DNA from: Ulota crispa
Lineage: Eukaryota > Streptophyta > Bryopsida > Orthotrichales > Orthotrichaceae
Direction: 5' to 3'
NCBI GenBank assembly: GCA_963920765.1
Contig: OY987242.1
Coordinates: 40,413,264 to 40,477,263 of the forward strand
Length of the DNA stretch: 64,000 bases
This document shows positions 8,734 through 20,801 of this stretch, in pieces. Position 1 is the first letter of the stretch; each line of letters opens with the position of its first letter. The notes under the pieces were generated by a model that was not told where the DNA came from, did not search any database, and saw only the letters and a program-made list of their open reading frames with translations. The position numbers were made by a program, and so were the translations under genes.

Positions 8734-11700
8734 TCACTTGTTTGCCTCCGCAGCTTTGAAGAGCCGGCCCAGTTTTTGGTCTCCTTTCCAAGCAGCTGCC
8801 GACTTGTCAGTGAGACGCACGCCAACACTGCTACTGCTAGACAGGGCAACGCTGGAGCTTCTCGTGCGGACTCTTTCCATCAGGTTCTGTCTTTCCGAGT
8901 GGTCTTCATCGTAAGCCACCGTCTGAGAGTCCAATTGCGACTCGTCAAAGCGTAAACTGTCTTCGTGATTGGGAGCGACGTTCGGGGACTTTGAATCACC
9001 GTCCCCTTTACCCGCCCTTGTGGATGGGTACAGTTTCGGCTTCTTAAAATCAGCATGGGTATGTGTTTCCTCCCTCGTCCTCCTGCTCAATGTTGCTGCT
9101 TCAGGAGAGATGAGGTCTTTATGTCCCTCCAGAACTTCCACCATGTCACCTCCCTTCACTTTACTCGTCTGCCGCAAAAGACCTTCGATCGCATCAACCA
9201 CGTTAGCTGTCCCTTCTTCACTATTATCCATAATGCTGGTGCCAGCAGCACTGCTGTCGCCAAACCGCACATCGTCCTGAACATTTGGTTCTCCTGCAAC
9301 GTCAACTTCGGCTTCAGATGAATCTAACTCTACGACTTTGGAAACACCGGTAGCAAGGCTTGTCTCAACGGGCTTAACTACACTTTGCATGCCCCTGGAA
9401 GAGCTTGGTTGCAGCAAGGACCGGCCCGTTGCCGGCTTCAAATGGGAGTTGCTCTCTTGAGAAGGTTTCAGTCCAGTTTTGCCTTCAGCTACAAAGGGCG
9501 CACTTGCATCCCACGGGTCTAGATGAGATCCTTGTGCTTGAGAAGAGAGATCTGCACCCAGTTCCAGAAAAAGCGATCACTTAGAAATGCCTAGTCCCTT
9601 CTCAACTCCGATTTGTCAATATATAAAGAAACTATGAACCATAACTATCACGAATGCATTGTCCCTGACCTTGTAGAAAACTTCCACACTCAAATCTATT
9701 TAACTAATACTTTTGCTCTCCTGGCTACACTTGCATGAAGGGTAGTGAAACCCCTACATATGCAACATGTTATGTAGCTAAATTTCAAGTGACTAACTCC
9801 TAAGATGGTTGAGAATGGGGCTTAGATGATACAGTTGCAAAGAATGGAACTAAGATGCTACACCTTGATTACATGCTATTTGTAACATGCAGTGGCCTGT
9901 TTCTCCTCCGCTTTGGACAGCAGAACGCAAATGTGATTATTCTAGTACATAGGCTTAGCAGATTACATGCTATGTTACATGTTGCATATGTTCACCATCC
10001 GCAAGGGGGGAAAGCGAGAGAGAGAGAGATCTGCACCTGTTCCAGAAGAGCGATTGTTCCTACGAACTTGTACCTTGACTCTCGAGGTTGTCTTTGTGCT
10101 TTTTGAAGTGAAGGTCAGGGATTGCGAAGGCAGGTGGGCGTTGCTTTGGTCGGACACCTGAGTTTGCAGATCCAAAGGATGAGAAGCCAACTGGCCAGCA
10201 CGAATGGGACGTTGGGTCATGAGAATATGCTCCGCCTCTTTCTCCGCTCCAGTGGGCTCCCTTGGCTGAAACTGATCTGTCTCCACGGCCTTGTTCTGCG
10301 CTGCGCACGCAAACAGCCAATCTGCTGTGACGCACCGGATCCCAAGCCTCTCCGCGTTCTCGTACTTCTCCCCCGCTTTCACCTTGCAAAGCAAATGCGT
10401 GATCTTGGAGTTGAAGGTCTCTGTGAACTTGACTCTCATCACACGGCAGAGCTTCCGAATTAGCTTCCGGTCGCGCTCACTGTACTGCGAGACGCAGAAC
10501 TTCACGCCCTGGAAGTCGGAGAGAGGAATGTCACAAGACAAAGGCCCGAAAAGCGGGTGGCTATGAATGTCGAGCAGCTTACCCTCCTCCACGCACTGCG
10601 CTATCCAATACTTGGAAACGTACACTGCTCTCGTGTTGACTGGAACTGTACCGTGAGTAGCCAACACATATTCTGCAGAAGAAGCGTTTCCCTCCCAGAG
10701 GCCGCCATGTTCCAGAACGCGCCGCACGACCTCAGATCGCTGCTCTGCTGGACACTCGTTGGTGAAACCAAAAATATGGCCAGCAAATACTTTGGGAGCT
10801 GGGATTGGAACTTTTGATCTCTCAGGGGCAGCGTTGTCCAAACGAGCCAGACTACCATTTGTTGCCTTTACTGATGGAATCACGCCTCTTCCAGAGACCT
10901 CAGGAAAATCACCTCCTGGGTCAGTCAACGCTCCTCTCCCCGCTTGTTGCGAAACGCCAGCTACCCGTTGCTCTTTATCCCCTAAAAGACCAAGGATTCT
11001 TAGGTGAATAAAACGACCACTTCGATGCATCAAATTCATGAAAATCAATAATTCAGTTGGGGCCGTATTTTGTGTCAATAGAATCAGTGAAGAAGATCGT
11101 TTCTGTTCGTCAGAACAGATGAAACCGATCACAAGCGAAGTCCTCATATGACCTACTCAAAAGTGCTCAAAAGACATGAGGCCCAATTTGGACTACTAGG
11201 TTCATTAAGCGAAACAAGAAAACCTACAGTCAGAGCTCCAGCGCAAGTGAATGTTAAATAATGCTTATTCAATTCGAAGAGTGTATTACCTTGAAGCAGA
11301 AGATTTTGGGGTACCAGGTAACGATCAGTGGAGACTTCTCTTCGCTGTCGCGAGCACTCTTCCAGCCACGCTGCTTGCAAAACATACACAGCGCCCCACA
11401 TCGCCAGTTGCCGAATCTCCTTCATACTACTTTCGGGCAAGCTGCCGAGAATGACATGGGTGATGGTGTCGTTCATCTCCATGTGTCGCGTGCCTCCGCC
11501 AGCGAGCACCAGGTTCACCAGCTTCCGCATTTCACCACCATTGAACCCCGTTAGAAAAATCCGACATCCTGAAAGATACATTGCATCTCCTCCAATGCTT
11601 TGCCGGCTTTCAACATCAGCAGACGCCTCGGGCTCGGGTGCAGGGATTTCAATGTTAGGGCTTGGAGATGGTGCTTGCTCGGGTTGGACTGCGGGAACAA

Positions 11701-12568
11701 AGATGCGTGAGTCCTGGACTGTAGGCGACACCACAGGAAAGCAGGTCTCATCGAGGCTCATCTTGTGTTTGATGGATTCCCAAAACCAGTTCTGCGACAC
11801 CACCTTCAAGCCCCAGTTGGTCGCCGCCTGGAACTTGCGACCTTCAGGCAGATTGGCGATCAAGTGTGAGCATTCTTTCGTGAGATCCGCGTGGTAAGTT
11901 GCGCCACACTTTGGAGCGTCTTCTTGTACACGATGCCTGTCTTCGAAGGGGATTCCTGTCGCGCAGATGGTGAGCCCGGCGAGAGGGAGCAAACGATGTG
12001 GCTCATGTGGGACTTGTCTGTGCTCTTTTGCACACTGGCGCAACCACGACGACATGAGCACTGGCTTTCGGAGGACGCCGCACGCCCACCTGTATTTCGT
12101 CGCTAAGACGTCCTTGGCTACCACGAAATCAACATCCGGCACGGTTTGCTGCAGCACCGTGCCGTCCATGGACGTGACGAGGTCATACAGCTCCTTCTTC
12201 TCGTCGGAGGTGAAACCCGTGAGAAGCACAGAAACGCCATGGAGGGCTAAACAGCAGGTGTACTCGCGGTCCGGGAGGCGCTTGGAGTCACGGGCGCAAC
12301 GGAAGACGCAATCCGGGCCTACGACACGGCAGCCCTTGGCTCGCATGTCCTTGATCTTGTCCACTTGGGTATCGGCCAAGACATGATAGTCGACGCTGGA
12401 GTTCGAGAACGGGTTCAGGTTCAGAAAAACCTCAGCTCCCTGGTGTGTCAGGGCATCTTGTAGCGCGCTATATCGTTCCGGAGGCACGTAATTGCGAGGG
12501 AGGAACACTCGCAGGCCCTTGAACGGGGACCAGCCTTCCCTCCTTGCCATCCCCGTTGCGGAACTCAT
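8734..12568 (-). CDS. MEI1: Multi-BRCT protein, plant TopBP1/MEI1-like
   Basis: Three exons on the minus strand (12568-11290, 10981-10037, 9551-8734) keep phase throughout and give 1013 aa. BRCT-type repeats lie at about 14-100, 106-195, 197-285, 335-420, 480-565 and 575-660, each with the typical G-(V/C)-x-(V/F)-xx-(T/S)-G start and a W-(V/L)-x-x-C end (for example SSWLRQCAKE, AAWLEECSRQ, ADWLFACAAQ). A Ser/Asp-rich disordered region follows, and the end carries a conserved-looking QTVAYDEDHSERQ-RVRTRS segment. Plant proteins of this build (Arabidopsis MEI1, animal TopBP1) bind phosphorylated partners in replication checkpoints and meiotic repair in the nucleus. The second intron (485 bp) is bounded by an approximately 36-bp direct repeat that overlaps both splice sites. 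Confidence 0.85.
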
Positions 12569-12954
12569 CGCACTTCCGGGTTACGACTTCTTCATCTAGT
12601 TCCTGCAAACACGTTCAACGAGCTCGCCATTGAGCTCGCCATTGAATCGCGCCATAGTACCACCACGGACGATCCCGACCTTGCTTGAGAGCACGACGAG
12701 TTGCCATATTAAGGCTCCCCGATGCGTGCCTTGATGTCGTCCTTCACTACCGCAATCCAATTGATCAAACCGTTGCCAATGCAATTTCGCAGTGATACCA
12801 TCACGCATGCTAGATTTTCAAACATAAAATTGAACACGACAAACTTCAGAACAGAGAATAGGTTTGCAAATCTGCAAAGACGAGAGACAAACCTCGCACA
12901 TGGTATAACGGTGATGCAAGAACTCAAATACTCGAAACAGTGATGTCGCATGTT

Positions 12955-12970
12955 CTAAACCCTAAACCCT
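12955..12970. promoter_or_regulatory. Double telo-box CTAAACCCTAAACCCT
   Basis: Two overlapping AAACCCT units lie about 390 bp upstream of the BRCT gene start and about 1.1 kb upstream of the divergent gene. This is a common promoter motif of replication and translation genes in plants and fits a proliferation-linked BRCT gene. Confidence 0.5.
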
Positions 12971-13614
12971 GCTTGCCCGAACTAACCCCTAACATCGGCA
13001 CAGCTCATAATAGGCAACCAACACAATCAAGCGCCACCAGCGACCTCACCTGCGATGTCCAGCATCCACCAATTTGAGCAATCGCCCTTCCTCCCGCAGC
13101 TCAACGCGTCATTTGAAATTGCCTGCACCCGCAGGACACAAGAACCCCTGCTCATCTAAACCTCAATCAATCCGCAGTATCGATGGTCAGAGACCACTAA
13201 GCTTATTCATGATTCTGAGACTCCGCCTTCATGGAGGATGAGACCCGGGCTCCAGTCGATTTAAGATTCGAATGAATCGAGCGGGAATTTCGAAAGCGAC
13301 TGGCGTGAAACAAAGAAAAAGTTGCTGCAGGACTATTTGATGGATGAGATTTGTCGTTATTCTTCATCCCTCCTCTGCCTCCCGAGCTCCGGAGTTGGCG
13401 GGGTTTCGGTGTAACACTTGGTTTTCCGTCCCTCTGCATCCAATTCGATTCAACTCCGAATATTTTCATTTCGGCAAAATCAGTAAGCGTTCTCGCATCG
13501 CTTCAACGCCTGGCACATCCTGAGGCCTGTTGTCCTTCCTGCCTGTTTTTTCGCAGTCTTCCGTTCAGTATTCAGTGCAATTTTGGAGTGAAGCTCTATG
13601 CGAGCTCCACTCCT

Positions 13615-13636
13615 GCACACACACACACACACACAA
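13615..13636. repeat. (CA)n microsatellite in leader
   Basis: About ten CA units lie immediately before the putative upstream ATG at 13639, inside the probable 5' leader exon of the lysine-rich protein gene. Confidence 0.8.
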
Positions 13637-13638
13637 TA

Positions 13639-13971
13639 ATGCCAGCCGTTTCTGCAATGCAAGAGCTTTGTACTCCTCCTCTTGACGCCGACTTCGTTAA
13701 GGTATGTTGCATCACATCAGGGTTTTAGGTTTGACGGGGCCTGGTACTGATTGATACTCTGTGTAAATCTTCATGCCACTCAGAATCGTAGAAGTGTCCG
13801 TTATTAATATACTCCAGCTCCTCTCGTAAGGTGCTTGGTCTGTGGCCAGTGCCTCTCCTCGGAACGAAACCCTAAATGCATTGAGTTTTGAGATTCTGGG
13901 TGGTTTTACCGGATTTTGAACTCTAGGGTTGAGTTTGTTACTGTTGGTCCTGTTTGCAGATGAGAGATTAA
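13639..13971 (+). promoter_or_regulatory. Spliced upstream open reading frame in the leader
   Basis: An ATG at about 13639 opens MPAVSAMQELCTPPLDADFV-K up to a good donor (AAG|GTATGT, 13702). The best acceptor (TTTGCAG, 13959) continues the frame with ATG AGA GAT TAA. If that intron is removed, the leader carries a closed uORF of about 24 codons ahead of the main start at 14048. A regulatory role is inference. Confidence 0.4.
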
Positions 13972-14047
13972 GTTTGCGAAGTGGCTGATCAATTCTGGAA
14001 ATTAAAGGCATTCAAAGGGAAAGAAGAGCGTGAGTGGATTGATTTCG

Positions 14048-15840
14048 ATGAGCAAGGTCAGTATCAAAAAGGCAACTGGAGAGTTGGAGGAGCTCACAGA
14101 GGAAGAGCGGCGGGCGCTGCGCATCAGCCGATTCCATGCGGAGCAACCACATCCTTCGTCTTCCAGTGAAGCCCGACCCAGGTACCAGTGACTGTTGAAG
14201 CAGGAGAATTGCTGCACCTCTCGAAGCCTAATCGCTTAGAGAGTCGGTAGATTTGGTTGCCTTTTGCGTCGCTTCTTTTTGAACCCCCAGCGTGGATTTC
14301 GTTTGAATGTTAAAGATTCGTGAATGTCCGGCATAACCGGTCACAGCAAAATCGATGGCAACTCAAATTAGAATTCAAGCTTGTGCTGTGTAAGTATGGG
14401 TGTAAGTCTTGTTTGGTACGGTGTTTCTCCTGAAACCGCTGAAATAAGAAGCACTAAGACAAGGGTGGACGATTCAAGGAAAGTGTGCTGAAAGGCATGA
14501 GAAAAACGATGCTCCAGCCGAAGTCGTTTCAAAAAAAATTATGAAATTTTTCCGAAACCAAACTCTAGAGTATGCTTAAAATGTTCTTTTTTGAGGCATT
14601 GTATGAAAAAGTTACACCCAAATGCACTTTCACAGATGGAGCCTTACATGTCACAGCTTCCATTGATTTCAGGTTGTCTTGAGATGATTTGCAATCGTGG
14701 ATTAGATTGTAAATGAGAAAGATTGTAGCCCATGCTTTAAGGTGCTAGGCTGAATTTAGGATCTAGCCCTTTCATCACAAGTATTGAATCATTTTCGATG
14801 GCATGACTGTGACCAAGGAGCACGCGATTTTGCTTCTGCAACCTAAAGCAATGGGTGGATATTGTGAGTGAGAAGAGGTTGAAGATGAGGGTAGCATCAG
14901 CATGCATCTGCTCTGAGTATGAATTTCATGTTTCCATCGTAGGGTCCGGGAATTCTTGTCTCACGATCGCAAATTTTCCATTTCGCCTGCAGGCTAGCTC
15001 ATCCAGGAGGGGCCTTGGCCACAAACAAGGCAGCAGCACTGGCCAAGTTCTTGAAGAGGAAACTAAATGAGCCTGGCGGTGCTGCGACACTGGATCCTGA
15101 CCTTGTGGAGCGTGCAGTTGAAAACGCAAAGGCCACCGCCATTGCAGGTAATCGTTTTGTAGCTGCATTGATTGCTGCATTTGAACGATTTTGACATATT
15201 TTTGTGGACTTCAGCCTTCGATTGCTTTGGAGTTCTTCCAGCAACCATTGTCTCCTAATCAAAGGCTCGAGGCATAATTGCCCTCTGGGACTTGTCATAG
15301 TAAACCTTGGAGATTAGGAACTGGCGTCTCAAAATGTGCGTCTCTCTTTGTCGTGCAGGTCAGCAGGCCGCCGTTTCTTCTAAAGCTACCGGAAGAATCC
15401 GTCATGTAGACTCGTTTTCTGATTCTGATGAGGTACTGCGGGAAAGGCTGTGCCTCTCCTTCTTTGTCTGAAGGGAATGCTGTACATTCGACTTATGAAA
15501 ATGCAATCACCGTGATGATATGAATAGCTTATGCTGTAACTTCTTTCAAGGGGCTAAACGGCGGGTGGGGCATGACTCTAGTTTTTTTGAAGGCAAGTTA
15601 GCTTATGCTCTCAGGTGTGTGTTGCTATTCTGTAATTGTTACTGGCGCTTAATAGTTACCGTTTGGATTCTGCAGGAGGGAGTTGCGCTGAGAGAGCTAA
15701 CTGCTGAAAAACGTTTTCAACTCAAGAAACAAAAGAAAAAGAGCAAGTGTTTGATTGCTCCTGGAAAAACCAATCGAACTGACAAAAATAGCAAAAAGAA
15801 AAAGAAAAGTAAAAAGGATAAGAAGAACAAGAAGTCTTGA
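14048..15840 (+). CDS. Conserved lysine-rich nuclear-like protein, unknown function
   Basis: Four exons (14048-14181, 14993-15147, 15359-15432, 15676-15840) keep phase and encode 175 aa. The N-terminus MSKVSIKKATGELEELTEEE leads into RRALRISRF. A conserved-looking core follows (RLAHPGGALATNKAAALAKF, then DPDLVERAVENAKATAIAGQ), then RIRHVDSFSDSDE. The end is strongly basic, with runs of Lys (KKQKKKSK, KKKKKSKKDKKNKK) that look like nuclear or nucleolar localisation signals. I recall plant proteins of this layout without known function. There is no enzyme motif, signal peptide or membrane span. The start is the first ATG in frame with the conserved core. A leader intron and a small uORF are likely upstream. 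Confidence 0.8.
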
Positions 15841-18800
15841 GGTTCCTAAAAGTTCCTTTTTGTGCTGAAGCACGAGCAGATCATTGCATGGCTAGAGAGA
15901 AAGAGATTAGACTGCACCAATGTTTAGTGTGTGGCCTCCCATGCCCACCTGCATTCCTCCATGAAATTCACGAACTGTTGATTAACAATCCAATTAGTCG
16001 ATTGGTGCAGTTCTAGTTACCAATTCAGATTTCTGTTCTACTGTCGATCCCATGAGCTCAATTGTTTTTGAGCTCTTCGAACATGATGCAATCAAACAAA
16101 GTTTTTCCTCTGATTTCTAGTTGTTATTCAGGTAGCCCGGTTGAGCCAAGACATATTTGGTCTGATCTTCTCATTGATATCCGTTGAGCTTTGTTGTAAA
16201 GTTACAACGGAACATCCTTCCCGCGTTTAACCTTGTCATGTGCAGGCGACTTTCGTAGCGATGCATTAATTTTCAGCCCACTCTGCTAGAGCTCGGCAGA
16301 GTTTTCTGTACCTCAAAGTACGGATACTCTGGCTGAGCTGGGACCAGTGAGCCGACAATCCTCACGGTAACACTCTCATCGTTGTTGGAGTTCAGTGTTC
16401 TTTTCTTCATACAGATTGTGATCTATGTTTTCAATTCAATTTCGTTGTGTTGATTGAACAAAACCTGTCTCACCTTACTTTTAGTTTCTTTCGCATTTCC
16501 TTTTTTCCTTCTGTGATTGTATTTATCCGTGAATCAGCATGGGTGCCCGAAGTGCAGGTTTTGTGGTGTCTACTACCTTTACAAGCTTTAGATCTGCTTG
16601 AGCTCTACTTGCTAGAGTGGCGCCATGCCACACTTCCATGTGCGTGTAAAATTTTTGATTGAGGTAAATTCTCTCCGACTTGTTCCTTTCGTATTATTTT
16701 TGTTTCTCTCAATGCTTACATTTAATATTTCTTTCTTTTCAGTTCTTGATAACGCCTCTAGGTCTGATTGCAAAAAAAATCCTCGTAGTGTGAAGAAGAG
16801 CCTCTGAACTTGATTTGTGTCAGATCTGGTTGGAGGAAATCCATAGAAATATTGCACAAAGTGCGTTGTCCTTTCTTTATAATTGTTCTTTCTTGACTCT
16901 CCAACAAACCTTTTCTTCAGCAACGATGCATAACGCCTATTCTTGTTTGCGTGTTTGTAAGTATCTTCAGGATTCTATTGTCAGCTTTGCGTATTCTTTG
17001 GACCTTATAATCATTTTGAATGAGTATTTTGCTTCTTCTTTGATCGAAATTTCTGCGAGAAAGTGCAACGCAGGGCTGGAGTTCGCAAGCAGGAAATGTA
17101 GAGTTATTATTATGTGTAATATCATTTGAAATATTTTTTGAGAGTCCTCTTCATACTTGGGAGAAAATATTAGAAATTCCTTCATCAGCAGTTAAATACA
17201 TGGACTTCGGTTTTTTGAGTTGGGCACGTGGGTATTGTTTGCATGCTCTCCTGACTTGTGTTACTGAAACTGCTGTGGCGTGTGGTGTGCCAAATGTTTT
17301 GCCAGAAAAGCTGTGTAGGTTGTACTCATTCAGCATCGTTTGACAATGATGTGATCCTGTATGTGCATGCAGGCTATTGGAATAGTTCATCTTAAAGCAC
17401 ATAGCAGTGTTCTGTCTGCATTCTAGTTCTGTGGTTCACATTCGAGGGGCTTGAGAACTGGTCAACCAAGGAAGTATGTTCTGAGCTACTGCAACTGGGG
17501 TGTCCCAAGTAATCTCATGTGGTCATTTAAGGTAAGCTCACCTGATTACAAAACTTATAAGCAATGCTTAGAAATTCTTGCGTTTGATAGATTAGATTTT
17601 GAAGTTTCTTCACCTTATATTTTTGAGGGGAGTTGGATTTTTTTAACACTTGTGTAATATTAACATATAGGAAGGTAACATATATCCAGGCTGGACTGGT
17701 GTCTGAGAGAACAGGACACAGCAACCTCCAAGGACCTGAAATCAAGGCAAAAGTGGTGAAAGTCAAGATAACGCTCCTGACTGGCTCGGCCATCCACCTG
17801 TACTACATGGCATTCACTTTCAGTTGCCTTTTTCGGAGAGGTTGAGTGTATTCTGCCCTTTATCAGGTACACCTGAACACCTGCCCTCAATAAATACTTC
17901 AGATTTTGTCATGGATACCCGAGTCAACGGAGCCTGACATGCTGTTTGCAATCATGCGTCGGGTCTGAAACCCGGAATATTTTTCCAAAGTAATCAGGCT
18001 TATGAGCCAGGAATTCGTCTTAAATTTTATTTCTTGCCCCTTTTTGGAGCACATTGAAAGGCTTAATTTCAGTTAGTCTTATAATTTTGGGACCTCATCA
18101 GCTGAGGGACGCTTTGTGGTGATTGCGCTCTGACCTTGCTAGAATTTTTTTGAAACTGATTTGTGGAAAAGTTAAATCGCCTCTCTGGGCATTTGTGTAG
18201 GTGAGAGTTGAAGACGTGAAGGAAGGCTGAGAGAGACATCCTAACTTCGTCAGCCAGAGAAGACTTAATTGCTGATTGAATGGATAAGTATCGGTAAACG
18301 GATAGGTTGAGATAAAAGTAAATACTAACTGGCAGTGGAACTGAAGTTCACTTAAGACAAAAAAAAGTATAGTTTGGCCGACGCGTGTGTGAGAATATTC
18401 TACGGCGTGGTTCTGCGTTTAAGGAGGCTCGCAGCAGAACGAGTAGGCTTTCCGGTTTAGTGTCTTTCTGGACGGGGAGGAGCTTGGTCTACGGAGTTTT
18501 CTGCCAGGCGCTGCGTGCGCGTTTTTACGAGCACAGGTATGTAGCTTATTCACCAATGCCGCCTCTGCAAAGTTCCTTGATTGTCATTTGCTGCAAGAGT
18601 TGTGTAGGCGAGCAGTGACATCGCTGTGAGGATGCCCTGATTACAGTTTTTAGTTAGAGACCGCTTGATTGCTATTTCGGAGCTTCCGGCGTTGAGGATT
18701 GGGACGATTTCTATTTTTAAGTTGTTGCTCCTTACTCGTTCCGATGCTTTCATCTCAGTGATGGCAAGATATTTCTGCAGTTCGTGACGAGAGCAACTGC

Positions 18801-19383
18801 GTTGGATGCTTTAATCAATAGGTCTGTCTTTATTGAGGGTTTTGCACTTCGGATCCATTAGTTATTAGCGGTGGATTTTCTCCTCACTTTTTCGTTTTTC
18901 CGTTGACTGTGACTTCCATGCCCGCTGTCAGTGTGGCACGAAGTGCACACGGGAAACCGTTGTGTCTCTATGTCTGTTTCGGTTCTCTTTTTGTTTCGAT
19001 ACTGGCGTGTTTCTTTTCCTGTTTTGGTCAGTATGATTGATGCAAATATTATTGTACTTGAGTATATCAAGTTTTTTTGGTTCTTGCTGACGCCCCCGTT
19101 AACAAAGCTCTTCTTGTTAAGTTAATGTACAAGAGATTTATACAATCGTCTTGTTGGGTGAAAGTAAGTGCAACGCAAATGCTGTTACATTAGTGTTGGT
19201 GCGATGTTAATATCATTGACAGCTATTAAGTCAACATTAACTTGACGTTAATGTAGTATTATCCGAATGTTAATCTAATATTCTAACAGATTACACTTCT
19301 CACTAAATGCTTTGTGAATCCAATACGGGATCCTTTGATAGAGTTGCTCTTATGATGCTCGCAAGCTCATTCTCGTGCACCAA
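15841..19383. other. Gene-free stretch with splice-like signals
   Basis: No protein gene can be supported. Several exon-like pieces with good borders occur, for instance about 17433-17530 (acceptor TTCTAG, donor AAG|GTAAGC) followed by an acceptor ATATAG at 17670, but frames do not stay open across them. A non-coding spliced transcript or a long leader of the downstream gene is possible. Base composition is T-rich throughout. Confidence 0.4.
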
Positions 19384-19411
19384 ATGTCGAGCCGCCATGA
19401 TCGTCTTTGGG

Positions 19412-19527
19412 GTAACGTCTTTTCAGCTTTTACTTTCTCAGGGTTTAGTCTAAATTAGGGTTTGGGCTTGGTTGAGGCAAGTCGAACTAACGAGACGATA
19501 CTAAAAGGTGGGGGTTCTTGTTTGCAG
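19412..19527 (+). other. Probable leader or N-terminal intron of the FucP-like gene
   Basis: A GTAACG donor at 19412 and a TTTGCAG acceptor ending at 19527 flank a T-rich stretch with TAGGGTTT inside. If spliced, an upstream ATG at 19384 would add 11 residues (MSSRHDRLWAA) in frame before the start I chose. Either the leader or the extreme N-terminus is affected; the transporter core is not. Confidence 0.45.
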
Positions 19528-19532
19528 CTGCA

Positions 19533-20801
19533 ATGGCAGGTGGAACTCCAGTTGGAAGCGTGTCAGTCAGCGGTATTCCCACAGGACGAAATGCATATTA
19601 TCCGATTGCGCTGGTGACGGTCCTGTTTTTTCTGTGGGGCTTTGCCTACGGATTGTTGGATGTGCTGAACAAGCATTTCCAGGAGGTGCTGGGGTTAACC
19701 AAGCTCATGTCCACGGGGCTCCAGGTGGCCTACTTCGGTGCCTACATCGTCTTCCCTCCACTGGTGGGAACACCGGTTGTTGGAAGGTTTGGATACAAGG
19801 TGTCGATCCTGGTGGGCCTGGCGCTGTACGTGATTGGAGCCGTAATGTTCTGGCCGTGTGCAGAGTTCGAGACCTTCCCAGGCTTTGTGGCTGCAACCTT
19901 CGTCATTGCCTGTGGCTTGTCGAACCTCGAAGTGGCAGCCAACACCTACGTCACAGTGCTGGGAAGCCCAAAAACGGCCTCATTCAGGCTCAACTTCTCC
20001 CAGTCCTTCAATGGGTTAGGCAGTTTTGCCGGGCCTCTGATTGCGTCCAAGTTTTTCTTCTCCTCGGAGCACGCAGGCAACCTCAACTCCGTCAAGTATA
20101 TCTACGTGGGAATCGCCGGCGCGGTCTTTCTGGTGGCGATCGGGTTTTTCTTCGCGCGCTTGCCGGAGATCACAGACGACATGATGACGCAGGAATCCAA
20201 TCTGCCACCAAAGCCTCTCCTCAAGCAGAAGCACTTTCTCGGCGGAGTGCTGGCGCAATGGTTGTACGTGGCTTCACAAGTGACGGTGGCCACGTTCTTC
20301 ATCAACCTGGCTAATGAAGACGGTGTTCACTCCGATTCGAAGGCCTCACAGCTCCTGTCTTACTCTCTGATCATTTTCACCGTGGGCCGGTTCTTCGCCA
20401 CGTTCCTGATGAAGTTCATTCAAGCGAGATACATTTTGGGAGTCTACGCCACCCTTTGCACCCTCCTGTGTGCACTTTCTGCTGCACTTCATGGGATCTC
20501 GGGTATCATATGCATTATGATCCTCTTTTTCTTCGAGTCGTGCATGTACCCGACGATCTTCACGCTGGCGTTGCAAGACTTGGGAAGCAACTCCAAGAGA
20601 GGTGGCGCTTTCGTTGTGATGGGTGTTGGTGGGGGTGCCATTTTCCCTCCCATTGAAGGAGCTATTGCCGACAAAGCAAGCACCAGAATTGGCCAAATCG
20701 TTCCGACCTTGGGGTATTCGTACCTCATCTTTTATGCTTTTTTCCTTGCCAAGGCTCCAATTCCTGAAGATCCTCCCATCGGTGACCTTGAAGCCAAGTG
20801 A
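19533..20801 (+). CDS. FucP-type MFS sugar:proton symporter, fungal/bacterial-like
   Basis: One uninterrupted frame of 422 aa with about twelve hydrophobic segments. It matches the L-fucose permease (FucP/FHS) family along its length: LFFLWGFAYGLLDVLN near 31-46, GLQVAYFGAY, LALYVIGAVMFWP, NLEVAANTYVTVLG near 131-144, FRLNFSQSFN, and the C-terminal half YPTIFTLALQDLG and GGGAIFPP. Asp43 and Glu133 match the two acidic residues known to be essential in Escherichia coli FucP, so proton-coupled uptake of L-fucose or a related sugar at a membrane is likely. The sequence reads most like fungal members, and the core has no intron although neighbours have several; transfer from a fungus or bacterium is my inference. 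The start at 19533 is the first ATG after a likely leader intron. Confidence 0.88.
   Translation: MAGGTPVGSVSVSGIPTGRNAYYPIALVTVLFFLWGFAYGLLDVLNKHFQEVLGLTKLMSTGLQVAYFGAYIVFPPLVGTPVVGRFGYKVSILVGLALYVIGAVMFWPCAEFETFPGFVAATFVIACGLSNLEVAANTYVTVLGSPKTASFRLNFSQSFNGLGSFAGPLIASKFFFSSEHAGNLNSVKYIYVGIAGAVFLVAIGFFFARLPEITDDMMTQESNLPPKPLLKQKHFLGGVLAQWLYVASQVTVATFFINLANEDGVHSDSKASQLLSYSLIIFTVGRFFATFLMKFIQARYILGVYATLCTLLCALSAALHGISGIICIMILFFFESCMYPTIFTLALQDLGSNSKRGGAFVVMGVGGGAIFPPIEGAIADKASTRIGQIVPTLGYSYLIFYAFFLAKAPIPEDPPIGDLEAK

Larger units (their letters stand above)
12569..14047. other. Shared upstream region of divergent genes
   Basis: It separates the BRCT gene (-) from the lysine-rich protein gene (+). 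It holds a double telo-box (12955-12970), a (CA)n microsatellite (about 13615-13636), a probable leader exon ending at 13701 and a leader intron of 13702-13959. No other gene is supported. Confidence 0.6.
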
